DNA from: Lachnospiraceae bacterium
Lineage (GTDB): Bacteria; Bacillota; Clostridia; Lachnospirales; Lachnospiraceae
Reading direction: 5' to 3'
Assembly (NCBI GenBank): GCA_030524635.1
Contig: JAUNGG010000016.1
Span: 1-64,000 of the forward strand
Length of the DNA stretch: 64,000 nt
Shown here in pieces: positions 1-6,906 of this stretch. The first letter of the stretch is position 1. Each line of letters opens with the position of its first letter. The notes beneath the pieces are model-generated. The model saw nothing but the letters and a program-made list of their open reading frames with translations, did not search any database and was not told the DNA's origin. The position numbers and the translations under genes are program-made.

Positions 1-132
1 CCAAGTCCATAGGAGTGACTTCTTACAGCTTATTATAGAACTTAGGGTTCGGCTTTTATAAGAGACTTATGTATATGGGCGTAAATCCCATTGATGTTGC
101 AATGCTGTAGTGATTTTAGTAACATTGTATTT

Positions 133-1026
133 TCAAGTTGTATTTGCCCCAAACACTTTCTGAAATGCCCGAATGCAGGATTGGCTGGATGAACGATCTA
201 ATACTGCAAATATAACGGATTCAAACTGCTTGGCAAAACCTTCATCCAGCAGTTCCTTCCACCATAAGGCAATTTGATCTGGATCATTGCGGAATACACC
301 GCAGCCATATGCTCCCAGAATCACCTTTTGGCATCTCTGATGAGCAAAGATGGCGAGAGCCAGCTTCATGCGGCGTCTCATCGTCTGTTCAGCTTGGCAG
401 ACGTCCTCTCCTTTCCGTTTTACCTGCCCCATATTAACAGCTGGAAGAGTCAGGACGGATGCAGTAACTGGCTGAGGAAGCAGCCGAAATTTTCCATCCC
501 GGAAAAAAGGCACGCCAGGAGAATAAATACTGTAATCCGTGTACATCATAGAATTGCAGGCACGGTTATTTTTATAATAATCCTCATGGGCAATCAATGT
601 TTCATAAAGGCTGCTGGAAGCTGCCAGGCTTTCTTCCTGAGCCATAGCGCCGTTTAGAAAGCCTCCTCCAGGATTTTTTGCACTGGCAAAATTGAGAACG
701 GCAATATTTATTTCTGATTGCGGCCTTAGATTGGGATTCATGCGGCTGTCTGCATCTGCTTTTAGGATTGCATCTACTGTGGAACAATTCCAGACTTTAA
801 TGTCTGCAGTATTCTTTGACGCAGAAGGCACTGCATCCGCTGTGGAATGTGCGGCATTCGCTGGCAGATTCTCGAGCAGATTCTTGCCCTCCTGTGGGGT
901 CAGAAGAAAACTGTTTGTTACAGCATATTCCTGGAGTTTGGAGATATCTGCCCTCCCGCTGTCTGTTTCATAATATCCATTTTTCATGATCGCCAGGGTT
1001 TCTCTGGCAGTTGCTTTTCGATCCAT
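133..1026 (-). CDS. TIGR02452-type microbial PARG (macrodomain) protein
   Basis: Predicted poly(ADP-ribose) glycohydrolase-type macrodomain protein of 297 aa, cytoplasmic. The visible signature is the PARG motif PGGGFLNGAMAQEE: the glycine triplet at about residues 120-122 and the Gln-Glu-Glu near 130-132 that carries the catalytic glutamate in this family. The open frame extends 11 codons further to a TTG, but the ATG at 1026 has AAAAGGAG seven bases upstream and is chosen. It is the last gene of a three-gene operon and begins 30 bases after the Nudix gene stops. The family removes ADP-ribose from its targets; the substrate here cannot be read from sequence. No terminator was recognised in the 132 bases after it. 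Confidence 0.85.
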   Translation of the reverse strand: MDRKATARETLAIMKNGYYETDSGRADISKLQEYAVTNSFLLTPQEGKNLLENLPANAAHSTADAVPSASKNTADIKVWNCSTVDAILKADADSRMNPNLRPQSEINIAVLNFASAKNPGGGFLNGAMAQEESLAASSSLYETLIAHEDYYKNNRACNSMMYTDYSIYSPGVPFFRDGKFRLLPQPVTASVLTLPAVNMGQVKRKGEDVCQAEQTMRRRMKLALAIFAHQRCQKVILGAYGCGVFRNDPDQIALWWKELLDEGFAKQFESVIFAVLDRSSSQSCIRAFQKVFGANTT

Positions 1027-1055
1027 GTAATCTCCTTTTCGTATTCCGTTAATAT

Positions 1056-1994
1056 TCAATTAATCATGTTTTCCCATTTCCTTCGGTAAAGCCTGGATGG
1101 GCGATGGCCTTCATTTTCGGTGTAACAATCTGTTTCTTCTACCAGATCAGCGATTTTGCGGCGAAAGGCAGGCTTTAAGAGCTGTTTTCCAAGTATTACT
1201 TCATATACCTGCTGGAGCTGGGTCAAGGTGAATCGTGATGGCATCAGGTGCAGGGCAAGGCCGGTATATTCTACTTTCCCGCGCAGGCGTTCCAGCGCAT
1301 ATGCAATGATTTTGGCGTGATCAAAGGCAAGTCCATCATTTTCAAGGATGGAATATTCGATTGTACTGGAATGTTCTGTTTGGATCTGCTTTCTCTGAAT
1401 GACAGAATGCAGAACGATATCGTCAGCTGATAAGGTCAATTCATAGCTTTGGGTGAAAGAAATAGCGGTTATCGCATCATGCTGATAACTTTTTCGCTCC
1501 TCAAGCAGACGGAAGGAAATGCGGAACCATTTGGCGTTGTCAGCATCGTCTCCCGCCTGCAGCTTTCGTTGGCTGCTGTCGATCAGAGCCATATATGCGC
1601 AGCTCATCACCCAGGTCCTAGGATCACGATCTGGTTCGCTGAAGGTGTACAGCTGTTCCATATACACCTGGTTCAGGCCGGTTTCTTCGTACAGTTCTCG
1701 TTTTGCAGCCTGTTCCGTAGTTTCCTCCGGCCGGACAAAGCCTCCTGGAAGGGCCCAGCAGCCCAGATAGGGATGTACACCTCTCTGAATGAGAAGAATG
1801 CTTAACTGTTTCTCTGGCAGCTTTCTGTAATTGGTTTCTGGTTTTTCAGTAATGGTAAAGATTGCCATATCGGTTGCCACGGAAGGATGCTTAAAATCGT
1901 CTGCCTGATAGGATGTTAAGTATTCCGTTTCTGTTAATCCCTGTTTGTCGCGGAGCGGTTCCTGGCTGTGGCGAAGAGGATATTTCTCGATCAT
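1056..1994 (-). CDS. Nudix hydrolase with C-terminal winged-helix region (NrtR-like)
   Basis: 312 aa. A complete Nudix box (G-x5-E-x7-REL-x-EE-x-GL) lies at residues 85-107, so hydrolase activity on ADP-ribose or a similar nucleoside diphosphate is plausible. The C-terminal third, ending TDCYTENEGHRPSRLYRR, resembles the DNA-binding half of NrtR-type NAD regulators. The open frame runs 66 codons upstream inside the NADAR gene. The ATG at 1994 overlaps the NADAR stop as ATGA and has GGAGG about 10 bases upstream, so it is taken as the start. It could be an enzyme, an ADP-ribose-sensing repressor of its own operon, or both. A perfect Nudix box argues against a purely degenerate sensor. Confidence 0.85.
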   Translation of the reverse strand: MIEKYPLRHSQEPLRDKQGLTETEYLTSYQADDFKHPSVATDMAIFTITEKPETNYRKLPEKQLSILLIQRGVHPYLGCWALPGGFVRPEETTEQAAKRELYEETGLNQVYMEQLYTFSEPDRDPRTWVMSCAYMALIDSSQRKLQAGDDADNAKWFRISFRLLEERKSYQHDAITAISFTQSYELTLSADDIVLHSVIQRKQIQTEHSSTIEYSILENDGLAFDHAKIIAYALERLRGKVEYTGLALHLMPSRFTLTQLQQVYEVILGKQLLKPAFRRKIADLVEETDCYTENEGHRPSRLYRRKWENMIN

Positions 1995-2572
1995 TCGAGT
2001 GCCGCCTCCTCTTCCTTCAAAAGCAGAATGTCGCGGGCTTCTGTCAGGGCAAAACCGAGAAGATTTGTGCCTTTCCATTTTAATGGACATTCTGCGTCTG
2101 GATTGCTTTTGCCCATGCCAATTCCCCATATGCGGTCCCTGGGGCTGGCTTCCACTAAAATTCGCTTTTTGGTTGATTTCAGGAAATTCCAAAGCTCTGG
2201 ATTTTGAGAAAATTTGGCCACATTTCCCTTTTTCACCAGTTCATAGCAGGCATGATCCCATGTAGTTTTGTCAAAATTTTTTACTGCTCGTCCATAGGCC
2301 TTCATTTCCTTGGGATGTTTGGCGTTCATAATCTGTTCCAGCATCTCCTGGTCATGAAACATTCGTGCTTTTTCTGCCATCATATATTGTTCAGCGCAGG
2401 TATAGGTGATCCCGTCTATTGTAAAATTGCACATCCACCATTGACTGCAGCAGGTTTCTGTGATCCTTCCGTCTGCGGAAGGGGTATGGCCCCAGAAGAA
2501 TAGAAATTGAAAGGTCTCTCCTTCCTGGTATCGCTTTTTTAAATCGTCTAAGGTATATACGGTATTTGTCAT
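1991..2572 (-). CDS. NADAR family protein (YbiA-like)
   Basis: 193 aa. Residues such as FFWGHTPS near the start, the CAEQYMMAEKARMF segment in the middle, and GMGKSNPDAECPLKWKG plus NLLGFAL near the end are typical of NADAR/YbiA proteins. Family members cleave N-glycosidic bonds in ADP-ribose-type substrates, and some reverse ADP-ribosylation of guanine. The start has an AAGGAGG site. It is the first gene of the ADP-ribose operon and overlaps the Nudix gene by ATGA, which implies coupled translation. An inverted repeat lies about 80-120 bases upstream. No ADP-ribosyltransferase such as DarT is visible nearby, so the source of the modification is unknown. Confidence 0.88.
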   Translation of the reverse strand: MTNTVYTLDDLKKRYQEGETFQFLFFWGHTPSADGRITETCCSQWWMCNFTIDGITYTCAEQYMMAEKARMFHDQEMLEQIMNAKHPKEMKAYGRAVKNFDKTTWDHACYELVKKGNVAKFSQNPELWNFLKSTKKRILVEASPRDRIWGIGMGKSNPDAECPLKWKGTNLLGFALTEARDILLLKEEEAALE

Positions 2573-2649
2573 GGCGGTTTCCTCCTTATCTCAGCAATCC
2601 CCATATTTATCATGGCTTTATGTTCAGACTGCCGAAATTCACTTACAAA

Positions 2650-2692
2650 ATATGTTAGTATGATTCTGTTAATATCAATATGATACTAACAT
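2650..2692. promoter_or_regulatory. 11-bp-arm inverted repeat upstream of the NADAR operon
   Basis: The arms TATGTTAGTAT (2650-2660) and ATACTAACATA (2682-2692) are exact inverted repeats separated by 21 bases. The spacer contains AT-rich promoter-like sequence reading toward the NADAR gene, including TTGATA as a possible -35. Its position just upstream of an operon encoding an NrtR-like protein suggests an operator; this is inference. It is not followed by a T-run and is unlikely to be a terminator. Confidence 0.5.
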
Positions 2693-2735
2693 AATAACAG
2701 GAAATCGATATGCTGTCAAGTTCAAACAGGATCTT

Positions 2736-2779
2736 GAAAAAAACATTGGTTCACATAAAAAAATTATGTGAACCAATGT
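2736..2779 (-). terminator. Rho-independent terminator after the LCP gene
   Basis: A perfect 16-bp stem (2743-2758 with 2764-2779) and a 5-base loop, followed on the minus strand by seven T. It lies 37 bases beyond the LCP-family stop codon and closes the NlpC/P60-LCP transcription unit. Confidence 0.9.
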
Positions 2780-2815
2780 AAAAAACCTATTATTTCCAAA
2801 ATGATTCCGCCTCGC

Positions 2816-4432
2816 CTATTGATTCTCAAAACCAGGTCCATAGCTTTCTGTAGAAGGCTCTACTGGCTTCGTGTGAATGACATTCGGACTGTCTGAGGGA
2901 GGATTTGCGGCACCTGGGCCTTCCGGAATCTGTTCATTGGATAAGGTGGTTTCTTCCGGTGTCAGCGGCTCTACAATGGCAGGCTGTGAAGAAGCTTCTT
3001 CTTCCTGGCCATCTGCTTTTGTACTTGCACCATCATCATTCTCAGACCCTGTTTCATCGTCTGAAGATTCCGGGGCCGATTCTGATACGGATTCCATAAG
3101 CTCTTCTGGTTCTGGCGCCTGCATGCCCTGCTGCTCATCATTGGAGCCAGCAGAAACGTTAGAACCTCCTCCGTTGCCGGAACTGCTGCCATTTCCGGAG
3201 CTGCCGCTGGAACCAGTCAGATTCTGATCAGCGCCGGCTGCCTTGCCTTCCTCGTAAATGCCGGTCTTCTCACTGATGATTCCGCTGATGGTCTTTACCG
3301 AGGCGGATGGTTGATAATTTTCCGTATCAAATAGGAACTGATGCAGAAGAACCACATTGGATTCCAGTGTCATAGGAATTACACAGTCCATCTTTCCAAC
3401 CATTGCAGTTGTTTTAGCAAATGGGAATCCGGCTGTCTGTCCCAGATGGTAGCGCTTGACATTTTTTGCCAGCGGAATCACATCTTCAATGCCGATGCTG
3501 GTGGAGATCTCAGGTATGACAGTACCTGCAATGGTTTTCAAGGTATTGAAATCCGCCTGCTTTGCTTTTTCCAGTGCCAGGAAAACCACCTTCCGCTGCC
3601 GCTCTGTCCGGTTGAAATCGGTATCCATCAGACGCAGGCGGCAGTAGGCTACAGCCTGAACGCCGTCCAGATGATTCATTCCGGCACTTTGCAGATGCTG
3701 GGAATAGACGCCTGTGGATTCAACTGTTTCCGTGATAAAGGAATTGATATAGGCAAATTCCTTATCGGTGATCTCCAGGTCGATGCCGCCCAGAATATTG
3801 ATGGCATCGGCTACTGCTTTCCAGTTAAAGGTAGCATAATCATCTACGGTGATATCCAGATTTCGTTTCAGTGTGTCCAGTGCCTGCGGATATCCGCCTT
3901 TAAAGTAAGCTTCATTGATTTTATGGAAGTCGCCCTCATCGTTGATCTGAACATATGTATCACGGAATACGGATACCAGTCGGATCTCACCTGTTTTTTT
4001 ATTAATGCTGGCAAGCATCTGCACATCGGCCAGAGCGCCCTTTCCCAGATTACTGTCACGGGAATCTACGCCGAAAACAGCAATGTTCCAGTAGCCGTCA
4101 CGATCTTTCATCCAGCGCTTTCCATATAACACAATGACCATAGCTGCAACGGCCAAAAGGAAAAGCTTAACGCCTCTCCCCTTCTTTCTTCGCGGCTTCC
4201 GTCTGGCTGGAGGAGGCGCCTGTCTGCGGTCTTGTCTTCTTCCATTTCTCTGCCCTCGGTTGGAAGCATGTCCGGACTTCGGCTTCAAGTTATCATCCTC
4301 CTCAAGATATTCAATCTGGAAATCATCATCGATGCGGCTGGAAACGGCCGATGGTTGTTTCTTTCGTTTTCTCTGGGCCCGCATGCGGTCCAGTTCATCT
4401 TCATACTCATCTTCAAAATCATAGCTTGACAT
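2816..4432 (-). CDS. LytR-CpsA-Psr (LCP) family glycopolymer transferase
   Basis: 538 aa. LCP proteins attach secondary wall polymers from lipid carriers to peptidoglycan on the outer face of the membrane. Layout: a charged cytoplasmic N-terminus rich in Arg/Lys (about residues 15-85), one membrane helix at about 88-104, then the LCP domain from about 116 (AVFGVDSRD, SVFRDTYV and later RLMDTDFNRTERQR, which carry the conserved Asp/Arg residues). A Ser/Gly/Glu-rich, probably disordered tail fills roughly the last 150 residues. The ATG at 4432 has AGAGGG seven bases upstream; an in-frame TTG two codons earlier is less likely. It lies 23 bases after the NlpC/P60 gene, so the two are probably cotranscribed. 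Confidence 0.9.
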   Translation of the reverse strand: MSSYDFEDEYEDELDRMRAQRKRKKQPSAVSSRIDDDFQIEYLEEDDNLKPKSGHASNRGQRNGRRQDRRQAPPPARRKPRRKKGRGVKLFLLAVAAMVIVLYGKRWMKDRDGYWNIAVFGVDSRDSNLGKGALADVQMLASINKKTGEIRLVSVFRDTYVQINDEGDFHKINEAYFKGGYPQALDTLKRNLDITVDDYATFNWKAVADAINILGGIDLEITDKEFAYINSFITETVESTGVYSQHLQSAGMNHLDGVQAVAYCRLRLMDTDFNRTERQRKVVFLALEKAKQADFNTLKTIAGTVIPEISTSIGIEDVIPLAKNVKRYHLGQTAGFPFAKTTAMVGKMDCVIPMTLESNVVLLHQFLFDTENYQPSASVKTISGIISEKTGIYEEGKAAGADQNLTGSSGSSGNGSSSGNGGGSNVSAGSNDEQQGMQAPEPEELMESVSESAPESSDDETGSENDDGASTKADGQEEEASSQPAIVEPLTPEETTLSNEQIPEGPGAANPPSDSPNVIHTKPVEPSTESYGPGFENQ

Positions 4433-4455
4433 AATCAACCCTCTTTTTCGTACTG

Positions 4456-6489
4456 CTAATCTACTAATTTCCGGTAGTAAGGCCAGGCGGCATCCATGGT
4501 CTTGATGGTAACATTGTTGACAGAGGCACTGGATTCATGAATTACGTTCATGCGGCCGTCCGCTGACCAGCTGAGAAACATAACCACATGAGCGCTTGTG
4601 CCGGTTCGGACGATAATGTCACCAGGCTTTAAATCGCTGCGGCTGATCTTCTCTCCGCAGAGGATCAGGCTGCTGGTGCTGGAGCCTGCCAGCCGTTTCC
4701 CAGTGGCGGACCAGTATACCCAGTCGATCCAGCCGGAGCAGTCTAAGCCCTTCAGGATGCGGCCCTCATGGTCAGAAGGAACCAGTGCACCGAATTGATT
4801 TCCCTCATATCCGGCATGGGATGCCTTACCGCCCCAATAGTAAGGAACTCTTCCAACGGAAGAAAGGGCAAAGTGTATAATCTCCCTGCGTGTCTCAGAG
4901 AGATCCTTCGGAAGCTGATCCATATAATCGGCAATTTCCTGACCAGACAGGGGAGTGCTCAGCGAGATGGCTGAGATGCTTAAGCCGTAATCAGCAAACC
5001 AGTCCTGGCTGCTGATTGCATTGACATAGGAAAGCGTCTCCTCCGTCCATCCCTGCCAGCCGTCTGCTGTTATGGAATCTGGATCGTTTCCGATGGCATC
5101 GATGGAAATCAGGCCATTGCGGTCATTTAATCCCAGTAATTTAACTTGAATGTACAGATCCACATGGCCGGGACAATTCCCATAGCTGTGCTCTGCGTGC
5201 TTTGAGGAATTCTCTTCTGTTTCGGATCCACGTTCCAGACTGGAATCGGCTTCGGTCGGTTCGGTTAACATGGCTTCAGCATTGGAATTGGATGCAATGT
5301 CCGATGCTGCGGCACCCGATGCCGGATCGGATCCTGCAAAACCAGGTGTTCCGGTATCTCCCGGAGAAGCAAAGGAAGTGTCTTCCGGCACCGTACTTCG
5401 TCGGATAACCGTCACCGACTCGGATGATGGCTCCAAGTCAGGTGACGGTTTCGAAGCAGCTGATGATTCAAAATCCGATGATGACTCAGATGCAGAGGTC
5501 TGTTCTGAATCTGAAACTTCTGAACCTGAAATTCCAAAATCAGAAGTAGCCGGATTGGAATGATCAGAGGCAGGTGCTCCGGCTGCTGAGTCACCGGCAG
5601 ACTCTTCCTCGTCGGATAATGCAGCGGCAGCAAATCCTTCCTCACTGGATAATGCAGCGGCAGCCGCTTCCTCATCCATCTCCTCTTCCATGGCGATCTC
5701 TTCGTCCGTTTTATCCATGCAGCCGTCGCAGTAATAAACATCTCCCATTCGGATGGTGTAGCTGTGTGAAGCCTCCCAGAGCTGTCTGGCATAAGCAGAA
5801 AAAGCATCCACATCCATCATATCGGTATAATATGTGTATACGCTGGCCATGGAAAGGATATCCTTTACATTAGAAAAACCAGAAATCGCTCTGCCGTCTC
5901 CGTCAGCGAATGACACATGGATCCGCTTCCAGTTGTTGATCGTCCAGGAGGATGGATCCTCTGGATCATGGGCCTCGTCCTTAAGATTATAAGTGCCCAT
6001 AATAGAATCCTGGCTTTTTCCCAGCCGCTGGGCCATTGCTGAGGGCTTTACATCAGCCAGCTCATAAATATCGGCCAGCCATTCGGAATCTAGGATGGTC
6101 AGCTCCTGGAATACCTGGCCGGCATAGCTGTCGATGATCTCAGAGGAATCGCTGTCCTCCGGGTAAAAGTAAGCCAGATTCAGCTTGTCTGGAGAGGGCT
6201 GATCGGCTGCTTCTGTTTCCGGCTGGGTTTCCTCCCTGGTTACAGCTTCGAAAGCAGCTTCTGTTTCCTCCAGCTCTTTCTGGCGTTCCAGTTCTGCTGC
6301 AGCGAAAGCCTGGGCGGCAGCCAGCGCTTCTGCCTGTCTCTGCTGCTGGCGAATGCCATAGAGCTGTCCGGTCCTTCCCAGGGCAGTTCCTGTGCCCATA
6401 AAAATAAGCGCTGTGATCAGCTTGCATTTATTTTTGTTGATCCGTTTCTGATCGTGTTTTTTTTCTTTTTCTGTCCGTATTCGTTTCAC
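4456..6489 (-). CDS. Membrane-anchored NlpC/P60 peptidoglycan hydrolase
   Basis: 677 aa. Predicted gamma-D-glutamyl-diamino acid endopeptidase acting on the wall. A short basic N-terminus and one hydrophobic segment (about residues 22-45) serve as signal or anchor. An Ala/Glu-rich stretch, a middle region of unknown fold and a long Ser/Asp/Glu/Ala-rich linker (about 270-430) follow. The NlpC/P60 domain occupies the last 130 residues, with Cys584 in GLDCSGW, His634 in SAHVVMF and His651 in VIHES as the likely catalytic triad. The start is a GTG with a poor ribosome-binding site. The linker is compositionally repetitive and has probably expanded by slippage. Confidence 0.87.
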   Translation of the reverse strand: MKRIRTEKEKKHDQKRINKNKCKLITALIFMGTGTALGRTGQLYGIRQQQRQAEALAAAQAFAAAELERQKELEETEAAFEAVTREETQPETEAADQPSPDKLNLAYFYPEDSDSSEIIDSYAGQVFQELTILDSEWLADIYELADVKPSAMAQRLGKSQDSIMGTYNLKDEAHDPEDPSSWTINNWKRIHVSFADGDGRAISGFSNVKDILSMASVYTYYTDMMDVDAFSAYARQLWEASHSYTIRMGDVYYCDGCMDKTDEEIAMEEEMDEEAAAAALSSEEGFAAAALSDEEESAGDSAAGAPASDHSNPATSDFGISGSEVSDSEQTSASESSSDFESSAASKPSPDLEPSSESVTVIRRSTVPEDTSFASPGDTGTPGFAGSDPASGAAASDIASNSNAEAMLTEPTEADSSLERGSETEENSSKHAEHSYGNCPGHVDLYIQVKLLGLNDRNGLISIDAIGNDPDSITADGWQGWTEETLSYVNAISSQDWFADYGLSISAISLSTPLSGQEIADYMDQLPKDLSETRREIIHFALSSVGRVPYYWGGKASHAGYEGNQFGALVPSDHEGRILKGLDCSGWIDWVYWSATGKRLAGSSTSSLILCGEKISRSDLKPGDIIVRTGTSAHVVMFLSWSADGRMNVIHESSASVNNVTIKTMDAAWPYYRKLVD

Positions 6490-6522
6490 ATTTTCACATT
6501 CTTTTCTCGCATTTTCCGGTAT

Positions 6523-6551
6523 AGTATATCATATTCTATTTTTAAAAAACA
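6523..6551 (-). promoter_or_regulatory. Probable promoter for the NlpC/P60-LCP operon
   Basis: Extended -10 TGATATACT on the minus strand (TATACT at 6523-6528) with a poor -35 (GTTTTT) 17 bases away. It lies 34 bases upstream of the NlpC/P60 GTG start. Confidence 0.5.
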
Positions 6552-6593
6552 GAGAAAGATTATTTAAAAAAGTTTAATTTATTGTTAAGAAAG

Positions 6594-6622
6594 TTGACGA
6601 TTCTGATACTTCGAGATATAAT
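6594..6622 (+). promoter_or_regulatory. SigA-type promoter of glmS
   Basis: TTGACG (6594-6599), a 17-base spacer and TATAAT (6617-6622). Transcription should begin near 6629, about 50 bases before the ribozyme cleavage site. Confidence 0.85.
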
Positions 6623-6651
6623 GTGACCAATCTGCTTATAAGGAGGAGCAG

Positions 6652-6705
6652 ATGCAGGATTACTTCAATACGAACAAGCGCCATGCACCGGTTTTGGGGT
6701 CGTGA
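6652..6705 (+). CDS. 17-codon reading frame over the ribozyme cleavage site
   Basis: ATG at 6652 preceded by AAGGAGG with 5 bases between; the peptide would be MQDYFNTNKRHAPVLGS. It starts about 23 bases after the predicted transcription start. The ribozyme cleavage position falls inside codon 9 and the stop lies inside the ribozyme's 5' hairpin. The Shine-Dalgarno sequence is one of the best in this region, but there is no independent evidence of translation. Either this is a leader peptide that interferes with ribozyme folding, or the purine-rich element is chance. Confidence 0.3.
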   Translation: MQDYFNTNKRHAPVLGS

Positions 6706-6870
6706 AGGCTTCTGAGAAGGATGGCTGAATATGACAGACTGGAAGCTTCTGGAATCGGTTAACGAGGTGGAGAGAGAATCGAATTATTCGGCGGGTGCTC
6801 TCCCGTGCCGCTTTGAGCATGTGATCGCTGCTGAAAATATGCGGGTAACTGCAAAACAAAAGGCAGGGAA
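6665..6870 (+). ncRNA. glmS ribozyme-riboswitch
   Basis: A self-cleaving RNA that uses glucosamine-6-phosphate as cofactor and shuts off glmS. The conserved parts are present in order: the AAGCGCC cleavage region (cut expected between 6677 and 6678), a variable P1/P2 arm, the core AACGAGGTGGAG, then AATCGAA, TTCGGCGGGTGCTCTCCCG, and 3' pairing elements ending near GGCAGGG. It sits directly upstream of glmS on the same strand, as expected. Outer boundaries are approximate. Confidence 0.95.
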
Positions 6871-6906
6871 TCAAAGCAATAAAAAAAAGAAATGGAATGA
6901 AGGATT

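Noticed and set aside
1995-2192. 66-codon N-terminal extension of the Nudix gene
   Set aside because: It lies wholly inside the NADAR gene in another frame, is Arg/Ser-rich without similarity, and the ATG at 1994 has a good ribosome-binding site and ATGA coupling.
2736-2779. Possible operator or mobile-element end near the ADP-ribose operon
   Set aside because: The perfect stem, short loop and following T-run on the minus strand make it an ordinary terminator of the LCP gene.
3341-4129. Long plus-strand frame opposite the LCP gene
   Set aside because: An antisense shadow: it has Cys/His-rich composition with no domain, while the minus-strand product is a clear LCP protein. The same applies to other long antisense frames, for example 6955-7815 opposite glmS and 12740-13582 opposite the rng/DUF2344 genes.
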